A program made the position numbers and the translations under genes. Positions 11,482 through 24,547 of a stretch of DNA of 64,000 nucleotides are shown in pieces. The first letter of the stretch is position 1, and every line of letters starts with the position of its first letter. This DNA comes from Linyphia triangularis. Taxonomy: Eukaryota > Arthropoda > Arachnida > Araneae > Linyphiidae. The DNA lies in NCBI GenBank assembly GCA_963978545.1, contig OZ021727.1, positions 46,413,385 through 46,477,384 of the forward strand, given 5' to 3'. A model generated the notes under the pieces. It was not told the DNA's origin. It did not search any database and saw only the letters and a list, made by a program, of their open reading frames with translations.

Positions 11482-14261
11482 TACCTGAGACAACCCAAAA
11501 AATGCCAGATATTCATCGATCCATTCTTTCATGTTGACATTGATTCCGCTAGAATCTCGACTATGTTATTAGACGAAATAAGTCAAACTATGTTTGTTTA
11601 ATTCACAATTCTTTGAAATATTCTCTAAAATTTGATACCCATTTAAAAGCAAGACTTTTTCTCCACTTGTCCATCAATGAAATGTGTAATATATGAGTTT
11701 CGCACTTTTAATGTTTTTTTTTCCTTGATCACTCAATTTCTATGAGTATGAAAATCACGAATTTCGTCTATATTTAAAGATTTTTTTTTCTTGTATGTTT
11801 TAATTTCAGTGTTTAGTTTTTATATCTCTTCACGATTTCGTAATTGATTCCTAGAAAGTATTCAATTCTTAAAAAATTTACTGTTTATCGAATTATTAAT
11901 TTTGTATAGATTCTAATATAAATTTATAAGCTTTAAGTCTAACTATCCAAAACTAAAGTACTTTGCTAATTAAAATTTTGTATAATATATTGCATATTAT
12001 TAAAAAAAAATATTTACTAACTTTTCAACCTGTGACAAAATAACAAACGTCCAAATATATATCATGATGAATTTAGTAGATAAGTAACTATTTGTTTGAC
12101 ATAACTTAATGATCACACATATTCATTTAATTGCAAATTTAAACTACATAGATTGCGAAATAGTGGACGCGATAAAATCTGAACTATGAACAAAATTATG
12201 AAATCTTTAACTTATCATTCGCAATTTAAAGATTTTAAATTTTCATAAGCTGTTGTACTATAATAAATAAAATATATAAATTTATATTTTCGTAATAAAT
12301 AAGTCAAAATGTTACACTAGAAATTTTATGTATACAATCATATTTTAAGATTCCTTCTCATAAAACGATATGGATATATTTAAAAAACAATGTGAAAATA
12401 AAAAAAAATAAAAAAAAAACGTTGAAACAAAATGAATTGAAAAAATAAATAATCACAGCGTAGGAAATAAATCCTGGAACATAATAAAGAGGAAAACACA
12501 TAATCTATTTTGATGATTCGCCAAATCATCCAACGATGCAATAAATCGTCCCAATGCTGGAGAAAAGGTAGTTTTATGGATGCTACGTCAAGTGAGAGTT
12601 TGGTATGAGACCTAATTGGAGGTTCTTTATCTGTTTTTTTATATAAGAACTGCCCTAAAGGCCAACATACCGTGAAAAATATTTTGTTCAGTAGGTAATG
12701 TGATGGTTCAGCCTTTTCGTCCGTACGTTAGTTATAACTAGAAGTGGTTTTTAGTTATTTGAAAATGTAGTGAACTGAATATCTTAGAATGATAATAGTG
12801 TGAACATTAAATGCTGAATTCATATTGAATATAAAATACTTTAGTGTAAGTATTAGCAAAAATTTATTGTTTTAGTTTTTAATATTTTATTTAAAAATCT
12901 TTTGAAACTTGAAAAATATGCCAGTATATTTAACACAAAAATAATTGGAGTATTGCTATTTTTTCCTTAAAATTACTTGTAATAATAAGTTTAAACATAA
13001 GTTGAATTACGATACTATTTAACTTTAACAGTGTTAAATAAATTAAATATGTACATAAAATTAAGCACACAAATTATTTTCCTCTCAATAAGCTTTTGTA
13101 TTAAATTTTACAAAACTAAAAACATTAAATGGACAATGTTGCAAAAATTAAGACATTCATAGCATTTTTCTTCTATATTGTATAGTACAAAGGGAAAGTC
13201 TTCAGGATAAGAATAAATTTAGAATCTCCAAATCAATACTGTCAACAACTAAGATCGAAGTCGGATAGGTATGGCTGTAATAATCTCAGAACATTTGATC
13301 TAAATATTGTTCCAACATTTTTGAAATGTGGAATTAGATGTATCAAAAATAGTAAAAGCTAATTAACGTCATTTGGAGGGAAAATCAAGCATAGCTATTT
13401 ATGTAAAAGCATTAAAAATTTCTTTAATCCATATATTTTTAAAATATCTTAGGGACGTTTTTTTAGCAGAAGAATTTTAGTTAAAATTTACTTAGTATTA
13501 GAATGAGATGCATTTCTATCTTTTATTCAGATAAAATGTCCTGACTATTGAAGTAAAATTTCATGATATATTGTAAACAGAAATACATCGTAAGATCTAT
13601 ACGACAGACAAACGTTGACGGTCATTTGTAATTTTGCATACAAAAAGAGTTGTCTTGCATTATGTCAACATATTTTTATAACTGTATCATGGACTTCGTA
13701 GACCAGAATTATCTACTAAACTATCTTTAATGAAATAGATTAGCAGATTATAGTATTTTTATGTATTATCGGTAAATAAAATGTGTTTTGTACTCAGGAA
13801 TTGCCAACATTGTGATTAAATATATTAATAATAATTTTAGCAAGCATTGATTAATAAAAACAAAATACAACCCATGTGCCCATAATGAACATTCTTCACT
13901 ACTGGAGTTACATTACCAGCAAGTTATATTCACTTTACTACATTCACATTAAACATGACATTTTGGCCATACTGTTGCATACAATCAAGTTGTTTTAGAT
14001 ACCAAGCTACTTGAAAAGACAATAAGAAAAAGTTTGGGTGAGGGCCCTTTTCCCCTACTTCTATCAATAAGTTTGGGTACCAAAACTTCCATTCCAGATA
14101 TGATGGAAACCCTACTGAATATCGACATCAACAAGGAAACTGAGTATCAATTAGATGTGATTTTATATTTGCCTATGGTAGGTATTGTTGTTTCATAGAA
14201 ATGTATAGTATTGTCGCAATGAACTTCAACCACCATTTATTTGTAGAAGTAGTAGAAGATG
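11482..14261. other. AT-rich interval, no confident gene
   Basis: No long ORF. 14,030-14,176 is less AT-rich and ends with a good donor-like ATG|GTAGGT (14,174-14,179). Two of its frames are open for 20-50 codons, but neither is recognised, so no gene is called. Confidence 0.45.
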
Positions 14262-14407
14262 TGGTTGGTTGTTTTCAGATTATCTGGCGCCGTCAGCAAT
14301 ACGAGGGCTATAATGGGCCGAAACATTCGTCATTAGACAAGCCAACATACATTTACAAACACCCATGCCTAGCACGGAACTCGAATCCGCAACCTCGCGG
14401 TCTAGTA
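14262..14407 (-). mobile_element. tRNA-derived SINE, copy 1 (5'-truncated)
   Basis: Close match to the SINE at 29,956-30,134 in the same orientation: the shared blocks TTTTCAGATTATCTGGCGCC, ACATTCGTCATTAGACAAGC and ACATACATTTACAAACACCC lie in the same order. On the minus strand the tRNA-like head keeps the B-box region (GCGGATTCGAGTTCC) but the A-box part is lost after about 14,407. The 85-codon ORF across it is an artefact of the repeat. Confidence 0.8.
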
Positions 14408-15003
14408 GAGGATGTGAAAGGAGCAGAAAATATCCCCATAAATAAGGCAGGAGTCTAAAAGCTCTGCATACAGTTATTGATCACTACAAAAATAATCTTA
14501 GCGCATACCACAAGATCTTTTGGATCAAATAAACACAATACATGCTCATCTTGGAATGGTGCAAGAGAAATTACTCATCGAATAATTAATCATATAGATG
14601 ATAAGGAAGGTACGGTAGTTACCATTCAGTCTATAGCATTTGTCAGTAGAGGTAGGAATAGATAGCCTTGAATTTCAAGATGCTTTCGCACTGTATTTGT
14701 AGTGTAGCTACATGTTCAAAAATCCCAGTATATTTGCCGTTAAGAAACATTCCGAGAGGCCTTATTTTAGTAACTTGAGTGAAGGAAGGCTGTAATGTAA
14801 GCAGATGAGAAGAAAGTGGGTTGGACCCTTGCTGGAAAAAGAGGTGTTTTTCTCCACTCTGTGAGATTGGGTATGGTTTTATAAATATTTTATGTTCATT
14901 GTCTTGTGATAGTATTTTATTAGTAAGGCTTTATGTATAGTTAGCTTTGTGAGGTTTCCGTGTGAATGTTTGTTGGTAAAATAAATTGTTTGTTAATTCA
15001 TGA
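14408..15003. other. Moderately AT-rich interval, unresolved
   Basis: It contains a 62-codon ORF (14,477-14,665 +) that I do not recognise. From 14,700 to 15,000 the sequence ends with AATAAA (14,981-14,986) and TTGTTTGTTAATTCA. This could be a 3' UTR or a worn LTR end. Neither is supported further. Confidence 0.3.
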
Positions 15004-15072
15004 TGCCCCTTTTATTGCACACTTAACGATAACATATACTAATGATATCTTTTAGTGCGCAATAAAAAGGGT
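15004..15072. repeat. Palindromic mini-element (hairpin)
   Basis: Arms of about 28 bp: GCCCCTTTTATTGCACACTT at the left, and the reverse complement of CCTTTTTATTGCGCACTAAA at the right, separated by about 10 bp. It would fold into one hairpin. Confidence 0.65.
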
Positions 15073-15080
15073 AACGTACG

Positions 15081-15181
15081 TACGGTGGACTTACAATATT
15101 GTAATGTTGGTTCAATTTAATTGTAACGATAATAAACCAATTAAATTGAACAATACGTTACAATACTGTTAACTCACCGTA
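15081..15181. mobile_element. TA-flanked palindromic MITE (101 bp)
   Basis: The sequence runs from TACGGTGGACTTACAATATT to AATACTGTTAACTCACCGTA. Arms of about 43 bp are nearly perfect inverted repeats around a 14-bp loop, and the whole is bounded by TA. TA boundaries and CGGTG/CACCG termini fit a Tc1/mariner-dependent miniature element. Confidence 0.7.
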
Positions 15182-16431
15182 TGAAATATTTAGGATATGA
15201 GCGATAATCGAGATATACCTTGAGATGAACTAAAAATATTGTGTGGTAAGAGACGCCAATTATATGCAACAGAGATCGTCAAATTCCAAAGGATAATGAT
15301 GCCTCAGCAATAATTGATCAGCCATCAAATTTCCCTGAGAGGGATAAAGTAACAATAAACCCTTAAATTTAAAAATAAAAATATATCGACAAAAGATTAA
15401 AAAATAAACTAAAGAATTTCCGACAAACTTTGATCTGGACACTTGAACCATTATCATTGGAAAGCACACACGACTCCCTATATTACTACTAAGAAAAAAA
15501 AACATTAAAACTAAAAGACAAACAAATCTTTATTTCAACTTGTTTGTATAAAAAGGGAATTTATTTGATGTGTTTTGGGGAGAAATTTTTCTTTAAAACA
15601 GTTAAGGTAATATGTTGAAAGATATTTGATGTCTAAACAAACTGATAAAGTTTTTCATTCTTTTGGAATCATAATGGTATCCCTTTTTAATGGAGACATG
15701 TCTGCTTAAAAAGGATCTTGGCATATTGTGATAGTATGTTCCACCAGATGATTTAAAACTAAATTATGGAAAATATAATATACATTCTCTATTTGAAATG
15801 AATATAAGTTTGTTCATACACATTTTTAAAATTATTTATTTGCTATACAACTTTCTTATTACTAGAACTCAAAGATTTCCAAAATACTTACTTTAAACCT
15901 TTGCTTATGCAGATAGATGAACTTTCAAGTGCATAAAATTAGATATATCAGTATTATTTAAATTCTGAATTGGTCGTTTTTCAAAGTTTGAGAATGCTGT
16001 TATAATGTCCTAAATGCATGGGAAATTTCGAATAATATGCACATTTACAGGATTTTGTTCTTGATCAATTAACTTCTAAAATGATGAGTGCAAAAAAATT
16101 ACTACAATTGTTTAATAATAAATACTAATTATTGTTGAATTGTTAATATTAATTATATTTTAATTATTAATGCTAATTAAATTTGATAAAAAGTAGCACT
16201 AATAGTATATTTTCAAAATTATTACCAATGGTCAATATTCAAAAATATCACTACTAGTAAATTTTCAATATGAGAATTTTTCATGAATTGAATTGAAGTA
16301 ATAAACTGATAATAACTCCAAATGGTAGTTCAATCCATTTAATAAAAAGGTAAATTAAATTTCAAAGAAAATTAACTTATTTGAAACTTAATATAAAAAC
16401 ACACATCATTTCATAAATATATCCATTTTAC

Positions 16432-16433
<2 letters not shown>
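15182..16433. other. AT-rich interval, no gene
   Basis: No frame is convincing. The 81-codon minus-strand ORF at 15,260-15,505 has no recognised motif and A/T-driven composition. Confidence 0.5.

Positions 16434-16521
<88 letters not shown>
16434..16521. repeat. (TA)n microsatellite
   Basis: About 44 uninterrupted TA dinucleotides. Confidence 0.98.
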
Positions 16522-16525
<4 letters not shown>

Positions 16526-16587
16526 TCCTATATTTCTTTTTAAGTCACGTCAGAGACTGAGAGATAACCACATTGAACAAAAGAATA

Positions 16588-16749
16588 TTAAGCTTTTAAC
16601 ACAACATTGGAGCCGAAGATTATTACAAATAGTTTCGCTTCTTTGGCGAGTGTATATACACCACACGTTTCTGTATGAAATCTGGCTTCTATCATAATGC
16701 TAAGAGGATTACATTCAGCATGAGTTAAATCCAACTGCTGCTGGTGATC
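16588..16749 (-). CDS. Exon-like ORF, unrecognised protein
   Basis: On the minus strand a TTTACGCAG acceptor-like site (ending at 16,750) precedes an open frame that begins QTLKDHQQQLDLTHAECNPL and runs 53 codons to TAA at 16,588. Composition is clearly less AT-rich than the flanks, and the residue mix (Gln, His, Cys, Glu) is protein-like. An ATG 15 bases further upstream is in the same frame. No family is recognised. It may be the last exon of a leftward gene or a fragment of a repeat. Confidence 0.25.
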   Translation of the reverse strand, partial: DHQQQLDLTHAECNPLSIMIEARFHTETCGVYTLAKEAKLFVIIFGSNVVLKA

Positions 16750-16773
16750 TTTTAAAGTTTGCTGCGTAAACAT

Positions 16774-19533
16774 AGAAGGTGGTAAATACGTATCTAAACT
16801 TGTTATGAGAAGTTGGTTTTATTTCAAAAACGTATTCCTTCTTTCTGAATACTGATATTAAAATATATTTAGAATATTTCAATACAACTTATTGCAAAAT
16901 TTCTACTTGAAGTAGAAAATATGAGATTCTCATTCTTTTGGACTTAGGCTGGAATATCTGTTTTGGTTAGATTGGAGGAGAACTTCAAGAAATTGTTGTA
17001 TTTGGTTTCTAAAAATAACTACATTTTATTGAGAAATATCAGGTGTATTGAGAAATTTTATTGGTTTGTTCTAAGAATATTTCTAAGATCTAAATTTGTG
17101 TATAAAACTAGACGTTGGAAGATTTTGTGGAAAAATGCTGTTATTTTGCCACGCAAAATAGTGTGCAATTATGTCGCATTACGCTACAATTGGCATTTTT
17201 TTTATGAAAATATGATTTTTAAACATTAAAGTATAGGTTATTGAAATCCACTTTTATATTCAAATCTGTAATTAAAGCCTCAAAATGTATATAGCATGTG
17301 AAATTTTTGTAATGAATTAATCGAAATGTGCTAATGATTTCAAGACAATTAAACAACTTAATAATAATAAATTATTATTATTTTTTATTATTATTGTTAT
17401 TATTGTTGTTGGTGATAATATTATTATTATTATTATTATTATTTATTCTCATTTTAGTTGTTGCTTTGTTGTTGTTATGCGTTACAGTAATATAAATAAT
17501 ACTTTAAAATCACAAAAACTATACTTATTTAGCGTCAATGATGGTGCAAAGATTATTCAATTTATTTGAACACCGCAATATAAATTTGCGATTAAAATTT
17601 TTATTAAAATGCTTACATTTAAAAACAAATTTTTCTTGTTACACAAATATGATGTCCAAAAAAACATAGCATTTTAAAATACTAAGTAATCATTTGTTCT
17701 GCAGAACAATCTCTTAAACTCTTACAGGTATTAAAAATTATTGATGTGTTGTTCGCAACCATTTACATTTGTTTTATTAAGAAAATGGCTCCATCAGCAA
17801 AAATTTTCTGCTTATTTATAATTCTTTTTAAAGAGGCCAACTTTTGAAATTCGAAGAAGTCAAATACAGATTTTAAAGTGTCCTATTTTTTCTTCTTTAT
17901 TTTCTGTTAGGATATAAAACGAATAATCAGAAATTTGCAATATATTTAAAACTAAAATGATAAATAATATGTAAGTAGTAATCTTTTAATGTTGTTCTAT
18001 TAAACATCCGTAGTCCTAAAATAACCAAACATCATTTGAACTCATTTTTTTTTTTAAGTTTGAACTGGACATATTTTTGAAATTGTTATAAAATAATAAC
18101 AAAGGCAAACTGATAATGATTATTTTTAGGCTCATTGATATCTACTTCAATTTTTATAGCGTGGATAGATTTTCACTTTTAAAAATGAATGCGTTTTAGA
18201 AAAATTATTTTTTATTTCATGTGTAAATCATTTATGATATTTAAAAGATTAATAATAGCAAAGGGAGAAAAGAGCCAACACATTTTAAAATGAGATTAAA
18301 CAGCAAAAAACAAATTGTTAATTTAATTAGTTAAAAGACGTGGAATCAATGACAATTAAAAGAGACTTTTAATTTAAAGTGAATTGAGTTTTGCAGTTAG
18401 AATTAGAAGTCTAAAAATAGCTAAATTACTTACAGAAGAAGAAACTTTTATTCCACAAATCTCTAAAAAGACTTAATTTCAAGTAAAAGGGCATGGTATT
18501 TCACGTTGGAATTCGTATTTTGAAAATGTGCGAAAAGAGAAAACTACTGCCATGGTAAAACTTCTTTGATTATTATTTGAATGCATTCTCTTTTTATACA
18601 AGGGGTTATACAATCTTTATCTTAAGTTTTAACTACTCAAATTACTTTACTTATTCACTTATAATTGTATGTTCAAAAGAATGTGAAAATGGTTAGAGGT
18701 GTTCAAGAATTATCATTTGAATTATTACAGTGTTTATGCTGTATCTTAAAAGGCACTTCACATTCAAATGTGATTTATTCCTGTTATTTGGTTGTGCTTT
18801 TGGAAGAATGAGCTCTTTTGTATGTCTTTATAAAGGAAATTTCAGATGGTAATAAGTTTTGAAAACAGAATAATTAATGTGTATATTCATCATCATATTG
18901 TATTTCTTAACATACTAAACTATTAATACCTTACTTATAAATGCAATTTATAAAGAATCATCCACACACACAAAATTTAAATAAATTAAAAACTACTTTT
19001 AGTGCTGTTTTAAATTTGTCAGCATTTGTATTTTGTTAGTAGAATTTATTTATATGTTAATTGGGTTATTTTATTAGAAAATGAACTTTTTATAAGTTTC
19101 TAATAATAATTTATTAGAAGTTCTTTATAAATTTTTAAAAGAGTTCTAACTTAAAAGCCTCTTATTGAATAAATATTAATGTATACTTTCTTAAATTGCT
19201 TCAATAAATCTCGCACGTATTGTACGAGTACATCTCCCCTAGTTGAGAAAAATTTTCAATCCATTTAAGCACTTTTAAAGACAATTATAATGTTTAATGA
19301 AATACTACTTTAAACATGCAATCTTTAAGTTTAAGTTCTTAATTTTTTAGTGAAACCTTGAATATATTTTAGTGTAACATTCGAGGTAAATTACTTACGT
19401 AATAACTACAACTAAAAGAACATATAACCAACATCTTTATTCAAGAATTTTCTTTGCATGAAAAATATGTAATGAAGATGTAATGAAGTACCAAATAAAT
19501 TTACTCAGACCAATTAATTCAAAGAGTCATACT
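16774..19533. other. AT-rich interval with (ATT)n
   Basis: 17,361-17,446 is an imperfect (ATT)n/(GTT)n microsatellite. The remainder is A/T-rich without coding signals; the 88-codon ORF at 16,963-17,229 has no motif. Confidence 0.5.
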
Positions 19534-19878
19534 ACAGCCATCAATATAGATAAACAACTGGATAGACTGCTCCATTGTCAATGCAAAGAGAAAAACGCGC
19601 CGGGGATTGCGAAGCTGGTGGGAAGATTAACCAATCACAGTTCACTTTTATAGTTGGATGGAAATGCGAAAAACCTTGTAAAATGCTAGAGTATATATTT
19701 TTTTGCACATTATTACTAATTAAGGTCTACTATTGACATTTCTGCTGTGTACAACCCACAATTTTATTTTCGATCCTCGGCAATTCGTATTTTTTATCCC
19801 ACCAACGGCATCTGGCAACGGCTTCATTTTCCCAATGTTAAGCAGTCTATCCAGTTGTTTATTTATATCAATGGCTAC
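19534..19878. repeat. Inverted duplication of a coding-like fragment
   Basis: 19,534-19,571 and 19,841-19,878 are inverted repeats, 33 of 38 bases alike, and weaker similarity continues inwards. Both arms read as related peptides outward: plus strand AINIDKQLDRLL, minus strand AIDINKQLDRLLNIGKMKPL. The 68-codon minus ORF (19,926-19,720) spans the right arm. Two head-to-head copies of one coding-derived piece are implied; I do not recognise the protein. Confidence 0.5.
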
Positions 19879-19929
19879 GACACATATATTCTTCATAGTT
19901 TGAGGTAAGCACTTCACAATGCACATATA

Positions 19930-21176
19930 ATAGTCATCTCGAGAAGCTATCTGTCAAAGTGTCTGCAAAAGAGTGTGTATGTAATTGAGGGCATTTTACT
20001 TTTGGAAAATATTTAGAAACTTATTTCATAATAAGTTTCTACAAAGAAAGATATTTGGATCTTCATATAGGTGGTTTATAGGTAAATGGCATATGATCTT
20101 ACTCACTCCCGATCATTTCCAGGCATACATTTCAATATAAACATCATAATTCAATTCGTACTTCACAAGTATGCACTTTTGCAAAAGCATATTATAGAGC
20201 AATGATCGGCAGACCACAGTTCCGAATTCACGTGCAATTCTTCTCAAGGATATTTATGGCGCTTTAAGTTCTAAGTAACTTAACCTAAGAGAAAACGGTT
20301 AAAGAAATAACAGAATTGACACTGAAATCGCAGAAAGAAAATCGATGACTTTTCAAGGACTTTTATGGACTCAAATAATAAAATATTTAAGGACCATAGA
20401 AAATTTGTCGTCATGCATCAGGTCTTTCATGTGTGACTTTACAGCTGCTTCGTCCAAAGCGTTAATATCAAAATCTTTCATGCACAATTTGGATTTTACC
20501 ATATAAGCTGACTTTGTCTTTTTAGCTCGCAAAACGTAACCACTAATCTCACGCGTGCTCGTCTCACAGAATACAATGTGTAACTAAACCCATTCGATTC
20601 CTACTTCACCAATCAGTAAATACTTACCGAACGATGCATAAGTTGATGCACGCGTAATACATATATACCAGAAAATGTTATTGCAATGCGGTTAAGTGAC
20701 AAAAATTAAGAACTTTTAAGGACCTCTCAGCATTTTCAAGTACTTTAAGGCCTGGAAAACAAGTTTAAAAATATTAAGCACCTCTAATAACCGTAGGAAC
20801 CCTTAAAAATGGTAATAAATATGTGCGTGCTTTGTGTTGAGTAAATCCTTCAAAATTGTATATCTCAGCTCAAAAAAATAAAGAAAATGCGACGAAATAC
20901 AGAGAGATTAGTAGGGTAAACTGGTAACACTGTTCTCAAAAACCAGCTTACAATCAAAATTCACGACGCGCCTTGGGATCTCCTCAGTCGAAATATGGAA
21001 CAATAAAAATGCGAAATAGGCGTGCGCCTATCATACATCACCATCTCAGTTGCATAGAGTTTTTGTTGACGTTTGATGTTGTCTCGTCTTCAACTGAGGT
21101 AGATAACACTCTTGATGCAAACTTTTTGCTGTTACGCGCGCTGTTAAAATGCCTTCTGCCATTGCTTTTGATCTAA
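19930..21176. other. Mixed interval, no confident gene
   Basis: 20,100-20,600 and 20,940-21,170 are less AT-rich than average and carry short ORFs on both strands (for example 20,973-21,176 +). They have no recognised domain. Old repeat sequence is the likeliest explanation. Confidence 0.4.
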
Positions 21177-21271
21177 GAAATTGGAAAAGCATGGCCAAGA
21201 TTTCGTTCAAAAGGAAGTGCGGGAAATCGTGAAAGAATGGACTGTATTGCATGGCTTTATTCCGATAAAAA
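21177..21271 (+). CDS. Exon-like ORF with flanking splice signals
   Basis: A TTTTGATCTAAG acceptor-like site ends just before 21,177, and AAAAAAG|GTACTA is donor-like after 21,271. Between them one frame reads KLEKHGQDFVQKEVREIVKE followed by WTVLHGFIPIKK. It is rich in charged residues with helix-like spacing, unlike random AT-rich translation. The frame closes (TGA) just upstream of the acceptor, as expected for intron sequence. No family is recognised. It could be an isolated host exon or a domesticated or decayed transposon fragment. Confidence 0.25.
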
Positions 21272-24200
21272 AGGTACTACCGACTTTTATCATGTCTCAT
21301 GAAATTTATATCATTTTTATAACATAAAAATGTAAAAATCGATTCTGATACTGCTTGTATTTATTTTAAGACTCCTTTAAAAATTTTGAGTTATGATTAT
21401 TGATTGCTTGACTCTTTGCGCAAAAATATCTGCCAACCTCTGTGCGTGACCAATAATAATACTATCAAACATCACATATACATACGGTTTTAATTATTCT
21501 GTGAAACATAGAAATTATAATTACATTTATAATCGTATAAGCTCATGTAAAGTAGAGAATATATAATTAAACACTCTAATAGTTATTTAACCTACAGTTG
21601 TGCTTTATTTTTTCATTTTTATAAATATCTATTTTGTAAGAATACAAATTCCACCTTGTAAATATTATAAATGAAAAGTTTTTTTGGAAACTATTGCAAA
21701 GACTGTTATTCGGATTCTTTTTTTTTTTTTCTTTTTCCGAGCATCTAATTTCTAATTTACAATCGCAACAATAAGGACGTAGTTTGAATTAAAATCTGGT
21801 CATTAGGATCTAAGCGTAGAATTACTAAATAACTTTTATTCCAGCCAAAAAAAAGTTGAAGCTATACAATTTTAAAATTTTGTTGCTTTTTAGGTACAAA
21901 ACATTGTACTCTTTTTTCTGTAATCCACTACTCCATAGCACGCTTCTGAATTTATTTCAAATGCATATATACATGACAAAGAATACTAAAAAAAAACTTT
22001 AAACGCTTCAGGGAAACTCTGGAGGAAGAAATCAATTTTCCGCCTTTTGAATTCAGCATTCTAAACTTTGCATCTGTAAAAAAGATTTTTTTATGTTGTT
22101 ATTCATAAAAATAAAATCTTATTCTATCTTTCTCATGAGCGTAGAAGTAAACAAAAAATAAGAGAATTTTCTATAGAAACCTTTTCTATATGCAACAGTT
22201 TCTTATTTTTTAAAATTAATTTGCTCTAAAACACGACGCCTATCTATAAAAGACTAAAATTCATGAAGAACTACACAAATTCTTTACACTTATAAAGCCG
22301 CAATAAATTGTTTCTAATACAAGTGTAAACATACTACATTGCATTTCTAAGGCAATTTCTTGGAAGAAGCTAATTTTATGTCACGTAAATGCAAAATTAA
22401 CAACTCAGCTTGAATGCTAATTTTGAAACTCTACGCTTGCTAGGAGTAATTAAATGAAATTCTAACTTAAATAGGATTTTCTGAAGAGCGTTTATTTAGA
22501 AATATTTGTTTACCAGTTATAATTGCCGTGGAGTTCTCTAATAGCAAACGCACTAAATTTAGGTACCACTATTTCATGGTAATTGCAAAGTATGGACACA
22601 TTGAGATTAGTTATGTCGCTTTATTGCTGGCATATGTTAAAGATAATTTGCATATGTGTTATTATTAAGTTTATTGTGTTTGGTGTTTTCAGATTAAATT
22701 GTGTGGCTGATTACCAAACAATTGTGTAACTGTGTTCCTGTTCTCTTCAAATAAAAATAGTTTAAATTACTCAAACATGTCTTTTAAACTTTTGAAGGTA
22801 GGCAAAATTGAACTTTTTGAGGAAAAATATACCCTTCAATTTAGAAATACTGTTTGGATACAATTACTTGCAATAAAGTACATTACAATTTAAAATTAGT
22901 CAGTCTTTAATATTTAATATGTTCATTTTCTACAGGTTGTGTTAGAAAAGGAGATCTAAAAATATTTAAATCCAAGATATAAAAGAAGTTGCATGTCATT
23001 ATTAATTTTCATAGTATTTAAATGTATTTGAAACAATTCTTATGTGCTGTATTTCAAACATATTCTAATAGTAAATTTTTATCTTATACTTTTCTTGTCA
23101 TTCTTTTATAAAAAATTATTTTAAGTAAAAAAATAAATTTAAAAAAAAATAAATAGAGGTTACATTTACTAAAATAACTTTTATGTTTTTTTGTCGGTAT
23201 CTAGAAGTGCTAATTTTCTAGTTGAATAGCTAAATAAATAGTTGCCACACACCAAATTTTCCGCAATATTGTATAAAAGAAGTACCAATGGTATACATTA
23301 AAAATTCTGAGACGAATTTCAACAACACCTATTTTAATTTAATTTATTATGTCTTATATTCATCTATGATAGTTTATTTCTTTAAATTTATCTAACTGTA
23401 TGATATTTTTTTCAAGCATCGATTCAATTTATTCTTCTTTGAAATTCCTGTTAAGCATTACTTTTTTCCATACTATGTACTACCTTTTCACAGTTATACA
23501 TTTCAACAGAAAGTGCCTTGAATATCTTTCTCACTAGTAAAACAATTATTTGAAGTTGAATAAAATATTCACAGAGGCGTTTACAACAGTGTAGAATAAT
23601 TCAAGTGTAAATTTAATGTTAACAGAAATCATAAATTATCTGATTTTATGATAATATATAACGATACATTTAAAACTACAATTCATGTAACTTACACCAG
23701 TTACTGTAAATATACAGATTTTAATGTACTATTTGTGTTTTATAAACAAATAACATTTTATTTGTTTAGTTTTTCTAAATCTAAATAGTACGCACTTATC
23801 ACCTAACGAATTGCTATTGTTTTGCAGACAATGTTGAAATTATATCGTATTTAAGATTTTACATAAATTAAATATTATTGTGCAAATTATTATTGGTTTA
23901 ATGAAGATCTGTTATTAGTAACTACTTGTTCATCTGAGAAATGCGTTGTGTATTATTTTACAATATTGATATCCAATAAATTATTTTACTATGCGTTTTA
24001 AAAATTATAAACTTCATTTATATATTAAAAAAAAAAAAAAATAGCTTGAATCTAATAATAAATTTTCAATTTATAGCTTAATAAGTAAAAAATGTCAACA
24101 GTATAATCTAAACTGAGAAGCAAATGTGTATGCTACCTTTAAAAATCATACAATTATTTCACCGATAATAAGATGCTGACATTTGAAACAAGATTCAATA

Positions 24201-24335
24201 TTCACCCAAAAATAAAATTCAAGAAAGTCTCATAAGACCCGGAAAAATATATTCAGATAAAGTAACATGTCAAACTCGATACATTGATTGATTTGAAACT
24301 TTCTCTTATTTTTTTTATTTCAAAATTGGCCTCAG
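21272..24335. other. AT-rich interval, no gene
   Basis: Long AT-rich tract with several poly-A/T runs (for example 21,718-21,731) and no ORF above background. Confidence 0.5.
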
Positions 24336-24547
24336 AGGCATCCGAGCGAAAAAGACGTGCAATATCACAGGAGCTTTGCTCACCGTTATCTACGATACGG
24401 CTTTATCCTCACAACCGAGATAATGTACCTGCTATAAATCAATCCTTCCAAATCGACAGTAAAGAAAATGTACCTAGAATAAATTCTTCCTTATCAGACA
24501 AAATCGATTTTATATCCAGAATTATGAGTAATTTTAGAGAGTCGTAA
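24336..24547 (+). CDS. Terminal-exon-like ORF, possibly pre-M4 segment of a Cys-loop receptor
   Basis: A pyrimidine-rich tract and acceptor (ATTTCAAAATTGGCCTCAG|) lead into an open frame of about 70 codons starting ASERKRRAISQELCSPLST and ending at TAA 24,545-24,547. Composition is less AT-rich than the flanks and the peptide looks genuine. The stretch SDKIDFISRIM resembles the K-I-D-x-x-S-R-I segment that precedes the fourth membrane helix in Cys-loop ligand-gated channels. A possible donor (ATTATGA|GTAATT, after 24,527) follows it. Against this reading, no M1-M4 helices are found nearby and the codon after ATG would not give the usual Phe-Pro. Treat the family as a guess; the exon call itself is moderately supported. 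Confidence 0.35.

Noticed and set aside
12601..12700. Promoter with TATATAAG (12,640) and TTCAGTA (12,687)
   Set aside because: Spacing of about 50 bp is wrong for TATA-Inr and no gene follows; chance in AT-rich DNA.
14698..15000. Solo LTR ending in AATAAATTGTTTGTTAATTCA
   Set aside because: TG and CA ends exist, but no partner LTR, target duplication or internal element supports it.
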